From CADCTB01 sp964479465 (GTDB taxonomy: Bacteria; Actinomycetota; Acidimicrobiia; Acidimicrobiales; AC-14), in NCBI GenBank assembly GCA_964479465.1, contig CAYZMG010000008.1:1-64000 (forward strand): DNA of 64,000 bases. The letters are read 5' to 3'. Every line of letters starts with the position of its first letter. Within the stretch, counting starts at the first letter, position 1. The notes below the pieces were generated by a model. The model worked only from the letters and a program-made list of their open reading frames with translations. It searched no databases and was not told the origin of the DNA. Of the stretch, positions 1 through 7,681 are shown piece after piece. The translations under genes and the position numbers were made by a program.

Positions 1-993
1 GGCCTCCTCGGGGCTCAGAAGCTCGCAGAAACCGTCGAGGGTGGGGATGAACTCGTCGCGGCGGACGCCGTAGAGCTCGTACAGCTCGTCGGACCACTCG
101 ACGCGCTTGGTGGCCAGGTCGACTTCCCAGTTGCCGATCCGGGCCAGGGCACGGGCCTCGCCGAGCCGGCGCAAGGTATCGGCGAGCGCGTCCTCCCGGG
201 CGCGGGTGGCGGACACGTCCTGGACGGTGCCGGTCATGCGCACCATGCGCCCGCCGGCGTCGAACTCCACCCCACCGCGGCAGGCCAGGGCCCGGACGGC
301 GCCGTCCGGCCGGTTGATGCGGAACTCCAGCTCGAAGGGGCCCTGGCGGCGGAACGCCGACTCGATCGTCCGCTCCACCCTGCGCCGGTCCTCGTCGACC
401 ACGCACTCGAGGAAGTTGGCGTAGGTCGGGGAGAAGTTCTCGGGACCCCGTCCGTACATCTCGTAGAGCTCGTCAGACCAGATCACCGTGCCGGCGAGGG
501 CGTCCCACTCCCAGGATCCGACATGGGCGACGTGCTGGGCCCGGGCCAGCCGGCGCTCGTTCTGCCGGAGCGCCTCGATGGCCCTGGCATCGTCGCCGGC
601 CACCCTGCGCTGCTGGATCGCGTCCTCGACGGCCCGCGGCAACCGATCGAGCCGGTCCTTCAGGACCCAGTCCGACACGCCCCGCTTGACGTGGTCGACC
701 GCGACGTCAACTTGGGCGCCGAGGGGCCCGCTCACCACCACGAAGGGGATGGCGGGCACGAGGGCGCGGGCGGCGTCGAGCGCCTGGAGGAGGTCGGGGC
801 CGCCGGCGTCGTAGTCGGCCACCACCAGGTCGACCGTCGGGTCAACCGCTCCGGCGACTTGCACCGCGTAGCCGGCGCCGGCAAGGACGGCGACGACCCG
901 GTCGGCATCCTCCGCCGAGGCGGTGAGGACCACCACGTTGAGCGGTGGCGGGCCGTGACTGGCCGCGCTCCCTCCGGACGATGTCATACCCAT
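1..993 (-). CDS. PAS-domain signalling protein with N-terminal receiver-like domain (3' end outside window)
   Basis: Reading the minus strand from ATG at 993 gives an open frame that runs off the left edge. Residues about 15-130 look like a CheY-like receiver (hydrophobic strands, 'VVADYDA' in the acceptor region, 'WVLKDRLD' near the end). Two successive PAS domains follow, each containing the pattern W-S-D-E-L-Y-E-x-Y-G, about 130 residues apart. The tandem 'LARAQHVAHVGSWEWD' and 'LARIGNWEVD' motifs are typical of PAS sensor proteins. The output domain (histidine kinase, GGDEF or other) lies outside the window, so the full function cannot be named. An alternative ATG lies two codons downstream (987). 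The gene is divergent from glnS with only 54 bases between them, so the two promoters probably overlap. Confidence 0.75.
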   Translation of the reverse strand, partial: MGMTSSGGSAASHGPPPLNVVVLTASAEDADRVVAVLAGAGYAVQVAGAVDPTVDLVVADYDAGGPDLLQALDAARALVPAIPFVVVSGPLGAQVDVAVDHVKRGVSDWVLKDRLDRLPRAVEDAIQQRRVAGDDARAIEALRQNERRLARAQHVAHVGSWEWDALAGTVIWSDELYEMYGRGPENFSPTYANFLECVVDEDRRRVERTIESAFRRQGPFELEFRINRPDGAVRALACRGGVEFDAGGRMVRMTGTVQDVSATRAREDALADTLRRLGEARALARIGNWEVDLATKRVEWSDELYELYGVRRDEFIPTLDGFCELLSPEEA

Positions 994-1033
994 CTGTATC
1001 GGCGTCCGGGGAGATTCTCTTGAGGCCCGCCGG

Positions 1034-1047
1034 TAGAGTCGCGAGTC
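1034..1047 (+). promoter_or_regulatory. Putative -10 element for leaderless glnS mRNA
   Basis: TAGAGT at 1034-1039 matches the TAnnnT form of an actinobacterial -10 element. The GTG of glnS begins 9 bases after its last base, so transcription would start at or next to the start codon. The same spacing is seen before serC, the 39209 ATG and the GDPD gene. No Shine-Dalgarno sequence precedes the GTG. Confidence 0.4.
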
Positions 1048-3381
1048 GTGACCAGCACCAGCGCCGAGGCTCCGCGCGGTGACTTCATCCGCGACATCAT
1101 CGAACAAGACCTCCGGTCTGGCAAGCACGCCGGCCGGGTCCTCACCCGCTTCCCGCCGGAGCCGAACGGGTACCTGCACATCGGCCACGCCAAGTCCATC
1201 TGCCTGAACTTCGGCATTGCCCAGGAATACGCCACCCGCTGCCACCTCCGTTTCGACGACACCAACCCGGCCAAGGAGGATGTCGAGTACGTCGAATCGA
1301 TCCAGCGCGACGTTCGCTGGCTGGGGTTCGACTTCGGTCAGCGGGCACTCTACGCCTCGGACTACTTCGGGGAGATGTACGAGTTGGCGGAGGAGTTGGT
1401 CCGGGCTGGAAAGGCGTACGTCGACCACCTCAGCGACGAGGAGATCAGGGAGTACCGGGGCACCCTGAGCGAGCCGGGCCGGCCCTCTCCCTACCGCGAC
1501 CGCACGGCCGAGGAAAGCCTGGCCCTGCTCCGCGAGATGCGCGCCGGCGACCTGGCCGACGGCACCTGCGTCCTGCGGGCCCGGATCGACCTGGCCGCGC
1601 CGAACATGAAGATGCGCGACCCGCTCCTGTACCGGATCCGCCACGCCCACCACGACCGAACGGGCGACGCCTGGCCCATCTATCCCATGTACGACTACGC
1701 CCACCCCATCTCCGACGCCATCGAGGGCATCACCCACTCCCCGTGCACGCTGGAGTTCGAGAACAACCGGGAGCTCTACGACTGGGTCATCGCCGAGACC
1801 GGCGTGTCCGAGCGCCACGGCTTCACCCGCCCCCAGCAGATCGAGTTCGCCCGCCTGAAGCTGGACCACACGGTCATGAGCAAGCGCAAGCTGCTCACCC
1901 TGGTGGAAGACGACCACGTCTCGGGGTGGGACGACCCCCGCATGCCCACCATCGCCGGCATGCGCCGGCGGGGGTACCGCCCAGAAGCCATCCGGGCCTT
2001 TGCCGAGCTAATCGGAGTGGCCAAGGTCAACTCCGTGGTGGACATCGCCAAGCTGGAGTTCTGCGTGCGCGACGACCTCAACTGGGTCGCGCCACGGGTG
2101 CTCGGCGTGCTGCGGCCGCTGCCGGTGACGATCACGTCGTGGCCCACGGAGTCGGTGGAGATGCTGGACGGGCCGTCCTTCCCGGCCGACGTCGGCAAGC
2201 CGGGCTCGCGAGAGGTCCCCTTCGGGCGGGAGATCCTGATTGATCGGGACGACTTCTCGCCCGACCCGCCGACCGGCTGGCAGCGGCTGGCGCCCGGGCG
2301 GACGGTCCGGCTGCGGCACGGGTACTGCATCACCTGCGACGAGGTGGTCACCGACGGGGCGGGGCAGGTTGTTGAGCTGCGGGCCCATCACCTGCCGGAT
2401 TCTGTGGGGAAGAAGCCGGCCGGCGTCACTGTTTCCGGTGTCATCGGTTGGGTGTCGGCCGCCCACGCCGTGACGGCGGAGGTGCGGCTCTACGACCGCC
2501 TGTTCAAGGTCCCCCGGCCCGACGAAAGCGACGCCGAGCTGTCGACGATGCTCAACCCGGAGTCCCTGCAGGTCGTCGCCGGCGCCATGGTGGAGCCGAG
2601 CCTGGCCGGCGCCGAGCCGGGGAGCCAGTGGCAGCTCGAGCGGGTCGGCTACTTCGCCGTCGACCAGGACTCCACGCCCGGCGCCCTGGTGCTCAACCGG
2701 ACCGTGACCCTGCGCGACTCGTGGTCGGAACAGGCCGAGGGGCCGGCGCTGGCGGTCGAGGCGCGGGCCCAATCGGCCAAGGCCAAGACCCGGCCCCCCA
2801 AGAGGAGCCGCACCGAGTACCGGGCCGAGGCCCGCCTGCGCGACCCGGTGCTGGCCGAGCGGCTGGCAGCGTGGCCGGCGGTGCACGGGATCCCCGACGA
2901 CGCCGCCGACCTGCTGACCGGCGACCGGGCCACCGGCGACCTGTTCCTGGCCGCGCTCGCAGGCGGGGGGCCGGCGCCGGCCGTCGCCCGCTGGATGGTC
3001 AACGAGCTGCCGGCGGCGCTCGGCGACCGCGATCTGGCGGACAGCAAGCTGACCGGCTCCGGCCTCGGCGCGCTGGTCGCCGCCGTCGAGCGCGGCGAGG
3101 TCACCGGCGCGGCGGGCAAGGAGGTGTTCGCCGAGCTGGTCGAGCGGGGCGGCGACCCCGCCGCCATCATCGCCGAGCGCGGCCTGGCCCAGTTGAGCGA
3201 CGAGGGCGCCGTGGCCGAGGTCGTCGACCAGGTGCTGGCCGCCAACGCGGAGAAGGTCGACCAGTACCGCTCCGGCAAGACCGCCCTCTTCGGATTCTTC
3301 GTCGGCCAGGTGGTCAGGGCGTCACAGGGCAAGGCCAACCCCCAGGTGGCGCAGAAGCTCCTCGCCGAACGGCTCTCCTAG
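1048..3381 (+). CDS. glnS: Glutaminyl-tRNA synthetase with C-terminal GatB-tail/YqeY domain
   Basis: Class I aminoacyl-tRNA synthetase that charges tRNA-Gln with glutamine in the cytoplasm. Signature sites are HIGH at residues 44-47 ('PPEPNGYLHIGHAKS') and the KMSKS equivalent MSKRK at about 277-281. The anticodon-binding beta-barrels follow. Residues about 591-777 form an extra tail resembling the GatB C-terminal/YqeY helical domain ('WMVNELPAAL', 'GKEVFAELVERGGDP', 'FFVGQVVRASQGKANP'). The 777-residue length, against about 550 for E. coli GlnRS, is explained by this tail, an architecture known from Deinococcus GlnRS. Many Actinobacteria instead make Gln-tRNA by GatCAB transamidation, so the gene may be of transferred origin (inference). 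Start is GTG, apparently leaderless. Confidence 0.95.
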   Translation: MTSTSAEAPRGDFIRDIIEQDLRSGKHAGRVLTRFPPEPNGYLHIGHAKSICLNFGIAQEYATRCHLRFDDTNPAKEDVEYVESIQRDVRWLGFDFGQRALYASDYFGEMYELAEELVRAGKAYVDHLSDEEIREYRGTLSEPGRPSPYRDRTAEESLALLREMRAGDLADGTCVLRARIDLAAPNMKMRDPLLYRIRHAHHDRTGDAWPIYPMYDYAHPISDAIEGITHSPCTLEFENNRELYDWVIAETGVSERHGFTRPQQIEFARLKLDHTVMSKRKLLTLVEDDHVSGWDDPRMPTIAGMRRRGYRPEAIRAFAELIGVAKVNSVVDIAKLEFCVRDDLNWVAPRVLGVLRPLPVTITSWPTESVEMLDGPSFPADVGKPGSREVPFGREILIDRDDFSPDPPTGWQRLAPGRTVRLRHGYCITCDEVVTDGAGQVVELRAHHLPDSVGKKPAGVTVSGVIGWVSAAHAVTAEVRLYDRLFKVPRPDESDAELSTMLNPESLQVVAGAMVEPSLAGAEPGSQWQLERVGYFAVDQDSTPGALVLNRTVTLRDSWSEQAEGPALAVEARAQSAKAKTRPPKRSRTEYRAEARLRDPVLAERLAAWPAVHGIPDDAADLLTGDRATGDLFLAALAGGGPAPAVARWMVNELPAALGDRDLADSKLTGSGLGALVAAVERGEVTGAAGKEVFAELVERGGDPAAIIAERGLAQLSDEGAVAEVVDQVLAANAEKVDQYRSGKTALFGFFVGQVVRASQGKANPQVAQKLLAERLS

Positions 3382-3464
3382 AGGTCGTCCTCCGCCGCGA
3401 ATTTCGTTGCCTGGGGCTCCAGTAGCGTCGGCCCTAGGAAGATCTTCAGGAGGCGCCTATCCCG

Positions 3465-4580
3465 ATGAGCACACCCGTCGAGAGTTTCTCCCAGCCCGTC
3501 CCACCCCTGACCCCAGAGCTGTTCGCCGCCGTGCCGCCCGTGATCTCGGTCTACCTGGTGACGCAAGGCGCCCGCGCCGACGCCGCCGAGCAGGTGGCGC
3601 TGCGCTGGAAGAACCTTCGACGCCGGCTCGCCGACGCCGGCGCGCCCGAGAGGACCATCGCTGCGGTGGAACCGCTCGTCGAGCGGGCCCACGCCGACGG
3701 CGAGACCCTGGTGGCGATCGCCAACGGCGACGGGCTGCTCTACGCCGCCAATCTGGCGGAGCTCTCCGAGGACGACGTGGCGACTGTTGGCCCGCTCCCG
3801 CACGTCGTACCCCTCCTCGCCGCCATGCAGCGCATGCTTCCCCACGTCGTCGTGGCCACCGACCGCATCGGAGCGGAGCTCGTCGCCGTTCTGCCCGCCG
3901 AGGCCGACCAGCGCGCCGAGGTCACCGGCAGCGAGCACCACATCACCCGCTCCGCCCCCGGAGGTTGGTCCCAGCGCCGCTTCCAGCAACGAGCGGAGAA
4001 CCGCTGGGAGGCCAACGCCCGCGAGGTCGCAGACGAGCTGACCCGGCTGGTCGACAGCACCGCTCCCCGCCTGGTCGTGATCAGCGGCGACGTGCGGGCG
4101 GTGGCCTTCCTCCGGGAACACCTCCCGGCGCGCGTCTCGGCGCTGGTCTCAGAGGTCCAAGGCGACTACAACGGCATCGACGAGGCACTGGCCCGTAGCG
4201 CCCAACTGGTCGCCGGCCTGGCCGAGCAGGACACGGCCGCGCTGCTCGCCGACTACGCGCGCGAGCGGGGCCAGGGCGACCTCAGCTCGGTCGGGCCGGC
4301 GGCGACCCTCGACGCGCTCGCACTGGGACAGGTCGAGGCCGTCCTCGTCGATCCCAGCCGCACGGCGGGCCAGACCGCCTGGTTCGGGCCCGAGCTCGCG
4401 CAGGTCGCCTCCACCAGAGAGACCCTGGAGCAGGCGGGTATCGAGGCTGAGGAGGCTCCACTCGACGACGTGCTGGTCCGCGCCGCCGCCGGCACGGCGG
4501 CGAGGATTCGCATCGTGCCGCCGGGTGCGCCCGAGCTCGCTCCGACGGGCGTCGGCGGCCTCCTGCGCTACCTCCTCTGA
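3465..4580 (+). CDS. eRF1-fold protein of the Rv2629/baeRF-Vms1 family (putative peptidyl-tRNA hydrolase)
   Basis: 371 residues with the architecture of bacterial eRF1-like (baeRF) proteins. The key loop is GGWSQRRFQ at about residues 166-174, followed by an Asn/Arg-rich helix (RAENRWEANA); in the eRF1/Vms1 families the corresponding GGQ-like loop acts on the peptidyl-tRNA ester. A second alpha/beta domain follows, with 'LVVISGDVRAVAFLREHLP' and 'SEVQGDYNGIDEAL', then a C-terminal domain ending 'GVGGLLRYLL'. The relation to Mycobacterium Rv2629 is from recall of that family. A clear AGGAGG lies about 10 bases before the ATG. The likely role is ribosome rescue or translation stress; the substrate is not provable from sequence. 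It is convergent with mnhG and their stop codons abut. Confidence 0.75.
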   Translation: MSTPVESFSQPVPPLTPELFAAVPPVISVYLVTQGARADAAEQVALRWKNLRRRLADAGAPERTIAAVEPLVERAHADGETLVAIANGDGLLYAANLAELSEDDVATVGPLPHVVPLLAAMQRMLPHVVVATDRIGAELVAVLPAEADQRAEVTGSEHHITRSAPGGWSQRRFQQRAENRWEANAREVADELTRLVDSTAPRLVVISGDVRAVAFLREHLPARVSALVSEVQGDYNGIDEALARSAQLVAGLAEQDTAALLADYARERGQGDLSSVGPAATLDALALGQVEAVLVDPSRTAGQTAWFGPELAQVASTRETLEQAGIEAEEAPLDDVLVRAAAGTAARIRIVPPGAPELAPTGVGGLLRYLL

Positions 4581-4976
4581 TCAGGGCGCCCCTTTAGGCC
4601 GCCTGCGACCCCCACCCGGCGCCTCCTCCCGCCCGTGGACACCGGCCGCATCGTCGCGGGCCAGTTCGTCGCAGCTCGTCAGAGGGCTCAGCTCGGTGCC
4701 CGCCCGGTAGGCGGCGCGCCCGACCATGTGCGCGCCCACCGGCGCGGTCAGGAACTGCAGGGCGATCACCAGCAGGAGCTTGGCAACGTCGCCCCGCGCC
4801 TCCATCCGGATCGCGGCGCCGGCCAGTACGAGGATCAGTCCCAGCGTTGCCGGCTTGGTTGCCGAGTGCATGCGGGCGAACACGTCCGGGAAGCGGTGCA
4901 GCCCGAGGCCGGCGGTGACGCTCAGGGCGACACCCGTGAGGATCAGGAAACCCGAGAGCACGTCGGCCACGTTCAT
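4581..4976 (-). CDS. mnhG: Mrp-type Na+/H+ antiporter subunit G
   Basis: 131-residue small membrane subunit with three predicted helices. It contains the family hallmark 'GLGLHRFPDVFARMHSATKPATLG' region (seen from residue about 24) and ends in a basic/proline-rich tail. MnhG is part of the membrane sector of the multi-subunit Mrp antiporter, which exchanges cytoplasmic Na+ for external H+. The ATG at 4976 overlaps the mnhF stop by four bases, which fixes the start. It is the last gene of the antiporter operon and converges on the baeRF-like gene. Confidence 0.9.
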   Translation of the reverse strand: MNVADVLSGFLILTGVALSVTAGLGLHRFPDVFARMHSATKPATLGLILVLAGAAIRMEARGDVAKLLLVIALQFLTAPVGAHMVGRAAYRAGTELSPLTSCDELARDDAAGVHGREEAPGGGRRRPKGAP

Positions 4977-5233
4977 GCCCCGCGGCTCTCGATGAACCGG
5001 GCCACGTTCACGGTGCCGACGAACCCGAGCAGGGCCGCCACCACGAGGACCTCCAGGTAGGTGCCCACGCCGGTGCGGGCCGCGTCGACGGCGATCCCGC
5101 TCACGATGACGATGAGCAGGGCGTCGAGGGCCACGATGCGGTCGGCCAACGACGGACCGCGCACGAGGCGCAGCACGCACAGGAACCCGGCGACCGCGAG
5201 ACCGGCGAACGCCACCGCGGCGACGGCGGTCAC
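4973..5233 (-). CDS. mnhF: Mrp-type Na+/H+ antiporter subunit F
   Basis: 86-residue protein with three transmembrane helices. The MrpF signature 'LRLVRGPSLADRIVALDAL' is visible in the first loop. The GTG start at 5233 overlaps the mnhE stop (GTGA), and its own stop overlaps the mnhG start, so the reading frame is boxed in by translational coupling on both sides. Length and position between E and G match the canonical operon order. Confidence 0.9.
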   Translation of the reverse strand: MTAVAAVAFAGLAVAGFLCVLRLVRGPSLADRIVALDALLIVIVSGIAVDAARTGVGTYLEVLVVAALLGFVGTVNVARFIESRGA

Positions 5234-5823
5234 GTCGGATCCTTCGGGCCACCGGGAGCCGGCGCCGCCGGGTCGGCGCCGGTCGTGGCATCGTCGAATT
5301 GCGCCTCGGCCAGGTCCACGGCCCGTGCGCTGCCGAACGCTCGGATGGCGAGAACCTCGAGATGCTGCACCTCGCGCCGCACCGCCTCGATGTCCTGAAG
5401 GTGGAGCACGTGGACGTAGAGGATGGTCGGTTGGCGCCTGATCTCGACGGTGAGGGTCCCCGGCGTGAGCGAGATGGCGTTGGCCACCAGCGTCGTCAAT
5501 GTGTCGGACACTCCTTGGATTGGGACGGCCACGATGCCCTGGTTGATCCGGTTGTGGGGAGTAACGACTTCCCAAGCCACTATCAGCGACGCCTCGACGA
5601 GCTTCCAGGCGAAGTACAGGAAGAAGCGGACCGCAGCCAGGGGACTCAGGGTGCCGGGGACGCCAGGGGGTGAGAGCGGGAAAAGGGCCACCAGCGCGGA
5701 CGACAGGGCGAGCCCGGCCAGGATGTTGGCAGCACTGAGATCCTCCCAGAGGGCGACCCACACCACCGTCAGCCAGGCGATGGTGAGAAAATGCGCCGAT
5801 CGACGGACCCGAACGGCGCTCAT
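5230..5823 (-). CDS. mnhE: Mrp-type Na+/H+ antiporter subunit E
   Basis: 197 residues. Two N-terminal hydrophobic helices ('FLTIAWLTVVWVALWEDLS', 'NILAGLALSSALVALFPL') are followed by a cytoplasmic domain with 'TLTTLVANAISLTPGTLTV', the MrpE family signature. The extended C-terminal tail (after about residue 170, rich in Ala, Asp, Pro and Gly) is longer than in typical short MrpE proteins and looks unstructured. The ATG overlaps the mnhD stop by four bases. Confidence 0.9.
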   Translation of the reverse strand: MSAVRVRRSAHFLTIAWLTVVWVALWEDLSAANILAGLALSSALVALFPLSPPGVPGTLSPLAAVRFFLYFAWKLVEASLIVAWEVVTPHNRINQGIVAVPIQGVSDTLTTLVANAISLTPGTLTVEIRRQPTILYVHVLHLQDIEAVRREVQHLEVLAIRAFGSARAVDLAEAQFDDATTGADPAAPAPGGPKDPT

Positions 5824-7313
5824 GTCCCGAGCACCGCCTGGATGTAGGGCGCCGGCTCGGCCAGCGCGGCTGCCGCGTCACGGCACAGGTCATACACCGG
5901 GCCGGCAAGCCCGGCGATGGCCAGGCTGAGGACCACGAGGGCGCCGGTGGGGAGGACCATCAGGGTCGGAGCGGCCAGACGATGGTCGCCCCGGGCGGCG
6001 ACGAGCGGAGGCTCCTCGTCGGGCTCACCCCAGAACACCCCCGCCCAGATCTTCGCCATGGAGTACAGCGTCAGCAGGCTGACCACCAGGCTCACCCCCA
6101 CCACGACGAAGCGGTCGACCTCGAAGCCGGCCTGCACGAGCGCCAGCTTGGCGACGAACCCGGAGAAGGGGGGCAGCCCGGCGAGGCTCAGGGCCGGCAC
6201 GACGAAGAGGAAGGCGATCAGGGGCGCCCGATGCAGGAGCCCGCCCAGCCGGTTCAAGGCTCCGGTACCGGTAGCGTTCTCGACCAGCCCCCCGACGAGG
6301 AACAGCGTCGTCTTCACCACGATGTGGTGGACGATGTAGAAGATCGCCCCCGCAATGCCGGCGACGGTGAACAGGCCGAGCCCCATGATCATGTAGCCGA
6401 TCTGGCTGACGATGTGGAAGCTCAGGATGCGCTTGACGTCGTTCTGGGCGATGGCGCCGAGCACGCCGACGAGCATGGTGGCGCCGGCGATGGCCAGCAG
6501 GAGGAGCGAGGGTCCGTCGCCCGGGAAGAGGAGCGTCTGGGTGCGGATGATCGCGTAGACACCCACCTTGGTCAGCAGGCCGGCGAAGATCGCCGTGACG
6601 GGCGTCGGGGCGGTCGGATAGGAGTCGGGGAGCCAGAAGAACAGGGGGAAGATGGCCGCCTTCACCCCGAACACGACGAGCAGCAACAAGCCCAGACCAC
6701 TTCGGACACCCTCGGGAAGGTCGGCGAGCTTGGCCGCCAGGTCGGCCATGTTGACGGTGCCGGTGGCGGCATAGACGAGGCCCACGGCAGTGACGAAGAG
6801 AGTGGAGGCCAGCAGGCTGATGACCACATAGGTCATTCCCGAGCGGACCTGGTCGCGTGTGCCCCCCAGGGTGATGAGCACGTAGCTGGCGCTGAGCATG
6901 ATCTCGAACGCCACGAAGAGGTTGAACAGGTCGCCGGCCAGGAACGACGCCGACACCCCCGCGGCGAGGATGAGGTACAGGGGGTGGAAGAACATCGCGT
7001 CGTCGGCGGTGCGCGGGCTGCCGACGGCGTAGACGAAGACGGCGAGCAGCATGGCGGCCGAGACCGAGAGCATGACGACGGCGAAGAGGTCGGCGACCAG
7101 GGTGATGCCCAGCGGAGCCGGCCAGGACCCCATGTGGGCCGCCACCGGGCCCGACGCCCGCACCTCGACGAGCATCAAGACGGTGGCAACCAGGCTCGCC
7201 GTCAGCACGAAGAAGCCGAGGAACCGCTGCAGCGCGACACGGCGGTGCAGCGCCATGGAGAAGGCGGCGGCGAGGAGCGGCAGGACCACCGGCAGGGGGA
7301 TCAGGACCCTCAT
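5820..7313 (-). CDS. mnhD: Mrp-type Na+/H+ antiporter subunit D (NuoM/N-like)
   Basis: 497-residue polytopic protein of the proton-translocating NADH-quinone oxidoreductase M/N family. Recognisable segments are 'LPLLAAAFSMALHRRVALQRFLG' at the N-terminus, 'HPLYLILAAGVSASFLAGDLFNLFVAFEIMLSASY' in the middle and 'FWLPDSYPTAPTPVTAIFAGLLTKVGVYAIIR', which carries the conserved Lys of the ion channel; 'HIVSQIGYMIMGLGLF' follows. ATG at 7313 is chosen because it overlaps the mnhC stop by four bases. The same frame is open further upstream, but that part reads through mnhC in a non-coding phase. Confidence 0.92.
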   Translation of the reverse strand: MRVLIPLPVVLPLLAAAFSMALHRRVALQRFLGFFVLTASLVATVLMLVEVRASGPVAAHMGSWPAPLGITLVADLFAVVMLSVSAAMLLAVFVYAVGSPRTADDAMFFHPLYLILAAGVSASFLAGDLFNLFVAFEIMLSASYVLITLGGTRDQVRSGMTYVVISLLASTLFVTAVGLVYAATGTVNMADLAAKLADLPEGVRSGLGLLLLVVFGVKAAIFPLFFWLPDSYPTAPTPVTAIFAGLLTKVGVYAIIRTQTLLFPGDGPSLLLLAIAGATMLVGVLGAIAQNDVKRILSFHIVSQIGYMIMGLGLFTVAGIAGAIFYIVHHIVVKTTLFLVGGLVENATGTGALNRLGGLLHRAPLIAFLFVVPALSLAGLPPFSGFVAKLALVQAGFEVDRFVVVGVSLVVSLLTLYSMAKIWAGVFWGEPDEEPPLVAARGDHRLAAPTLMVLPTGALVVLSLAIAGLAGPVYDLCRDAAAALAEPAPYIQAVLGT

Positions 7314-7681
7314 TGCAGCCCTTCCTCCGCGGTCTTCTCCCGGGCGATCCTGCGGTCCTCCACGTCGTCTTCCACCGCGTCGTCGCGACGCAGCTCCCAG
7401 CTCCGGTAGGCCAGGGCGAGGAGGAAGGCGGCGACGCCGAAGGTGATGACGATGGCGGTGAGGGCCATCGCTTGCGGAAGAGGGTCGGCGAAGCCGCTCT
7501 CCGGCCCGGACCCGACGAACGGCGCCTGACCGGCCCGGCCCCCGGCGGCGAGCAGCAGCACGTTGGCCCCATGGCCCATGATCACCAGCCCCAGGACGAT
7601 CCGGGTGAGGTTGCGCTGCAACAGCAGGTAGGTGCCAAGGGCGTAGAGCACGCCGACGACGATGGCGAGGGTGAGGATCAT
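7310..7681 (-). CDS. mnhC: Mrp-type Na+/H+ antiporter subunit C (NuoK-like)
   Basis: 123 residues with three transmembrane helices. The MrpC/NuoK signature is clear: 'YLLLQRNLTRIVLGLVIMGHGANVLLL', then 'DPLPQAMALTAIVITFGVAAFLLAL'. The Glu of NuoK helix 2 is replaced here by 'MGHGAN', as in the MrpC branch. The charged C-terminal tail ('DDAVEDDVEDRRIAREKTAEE') is cytoplasmic. The start overlaps the mnhAB stop by four bases. Confidence 0.92.
   Translation of the reverse strand: MILTLAIVVGVLYALGTYLLLQRNLTRIVLGLVIMGHGANVLLLAAGGRAGQAPFVGSGPESGFADPLPQAMALTAIVITFGVAAFLLALAYRSWELRRDDAVEDDVEDRRIAREKTAEEGLQ

Noticed and set aside
2008..2886. A 292-residue minus-strand frame within glnS
   Set aside because: Antisense shadow; the plus-strand reading is a complete GlnRS.
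5982..7409. A 475-residue plus-strand frame across mnhD
   Set aside because: Composition (His/Asp/Gly/Gln-rich) typical of antisense to a membrane protein gene; mnhD is unmistakable on the other strand.
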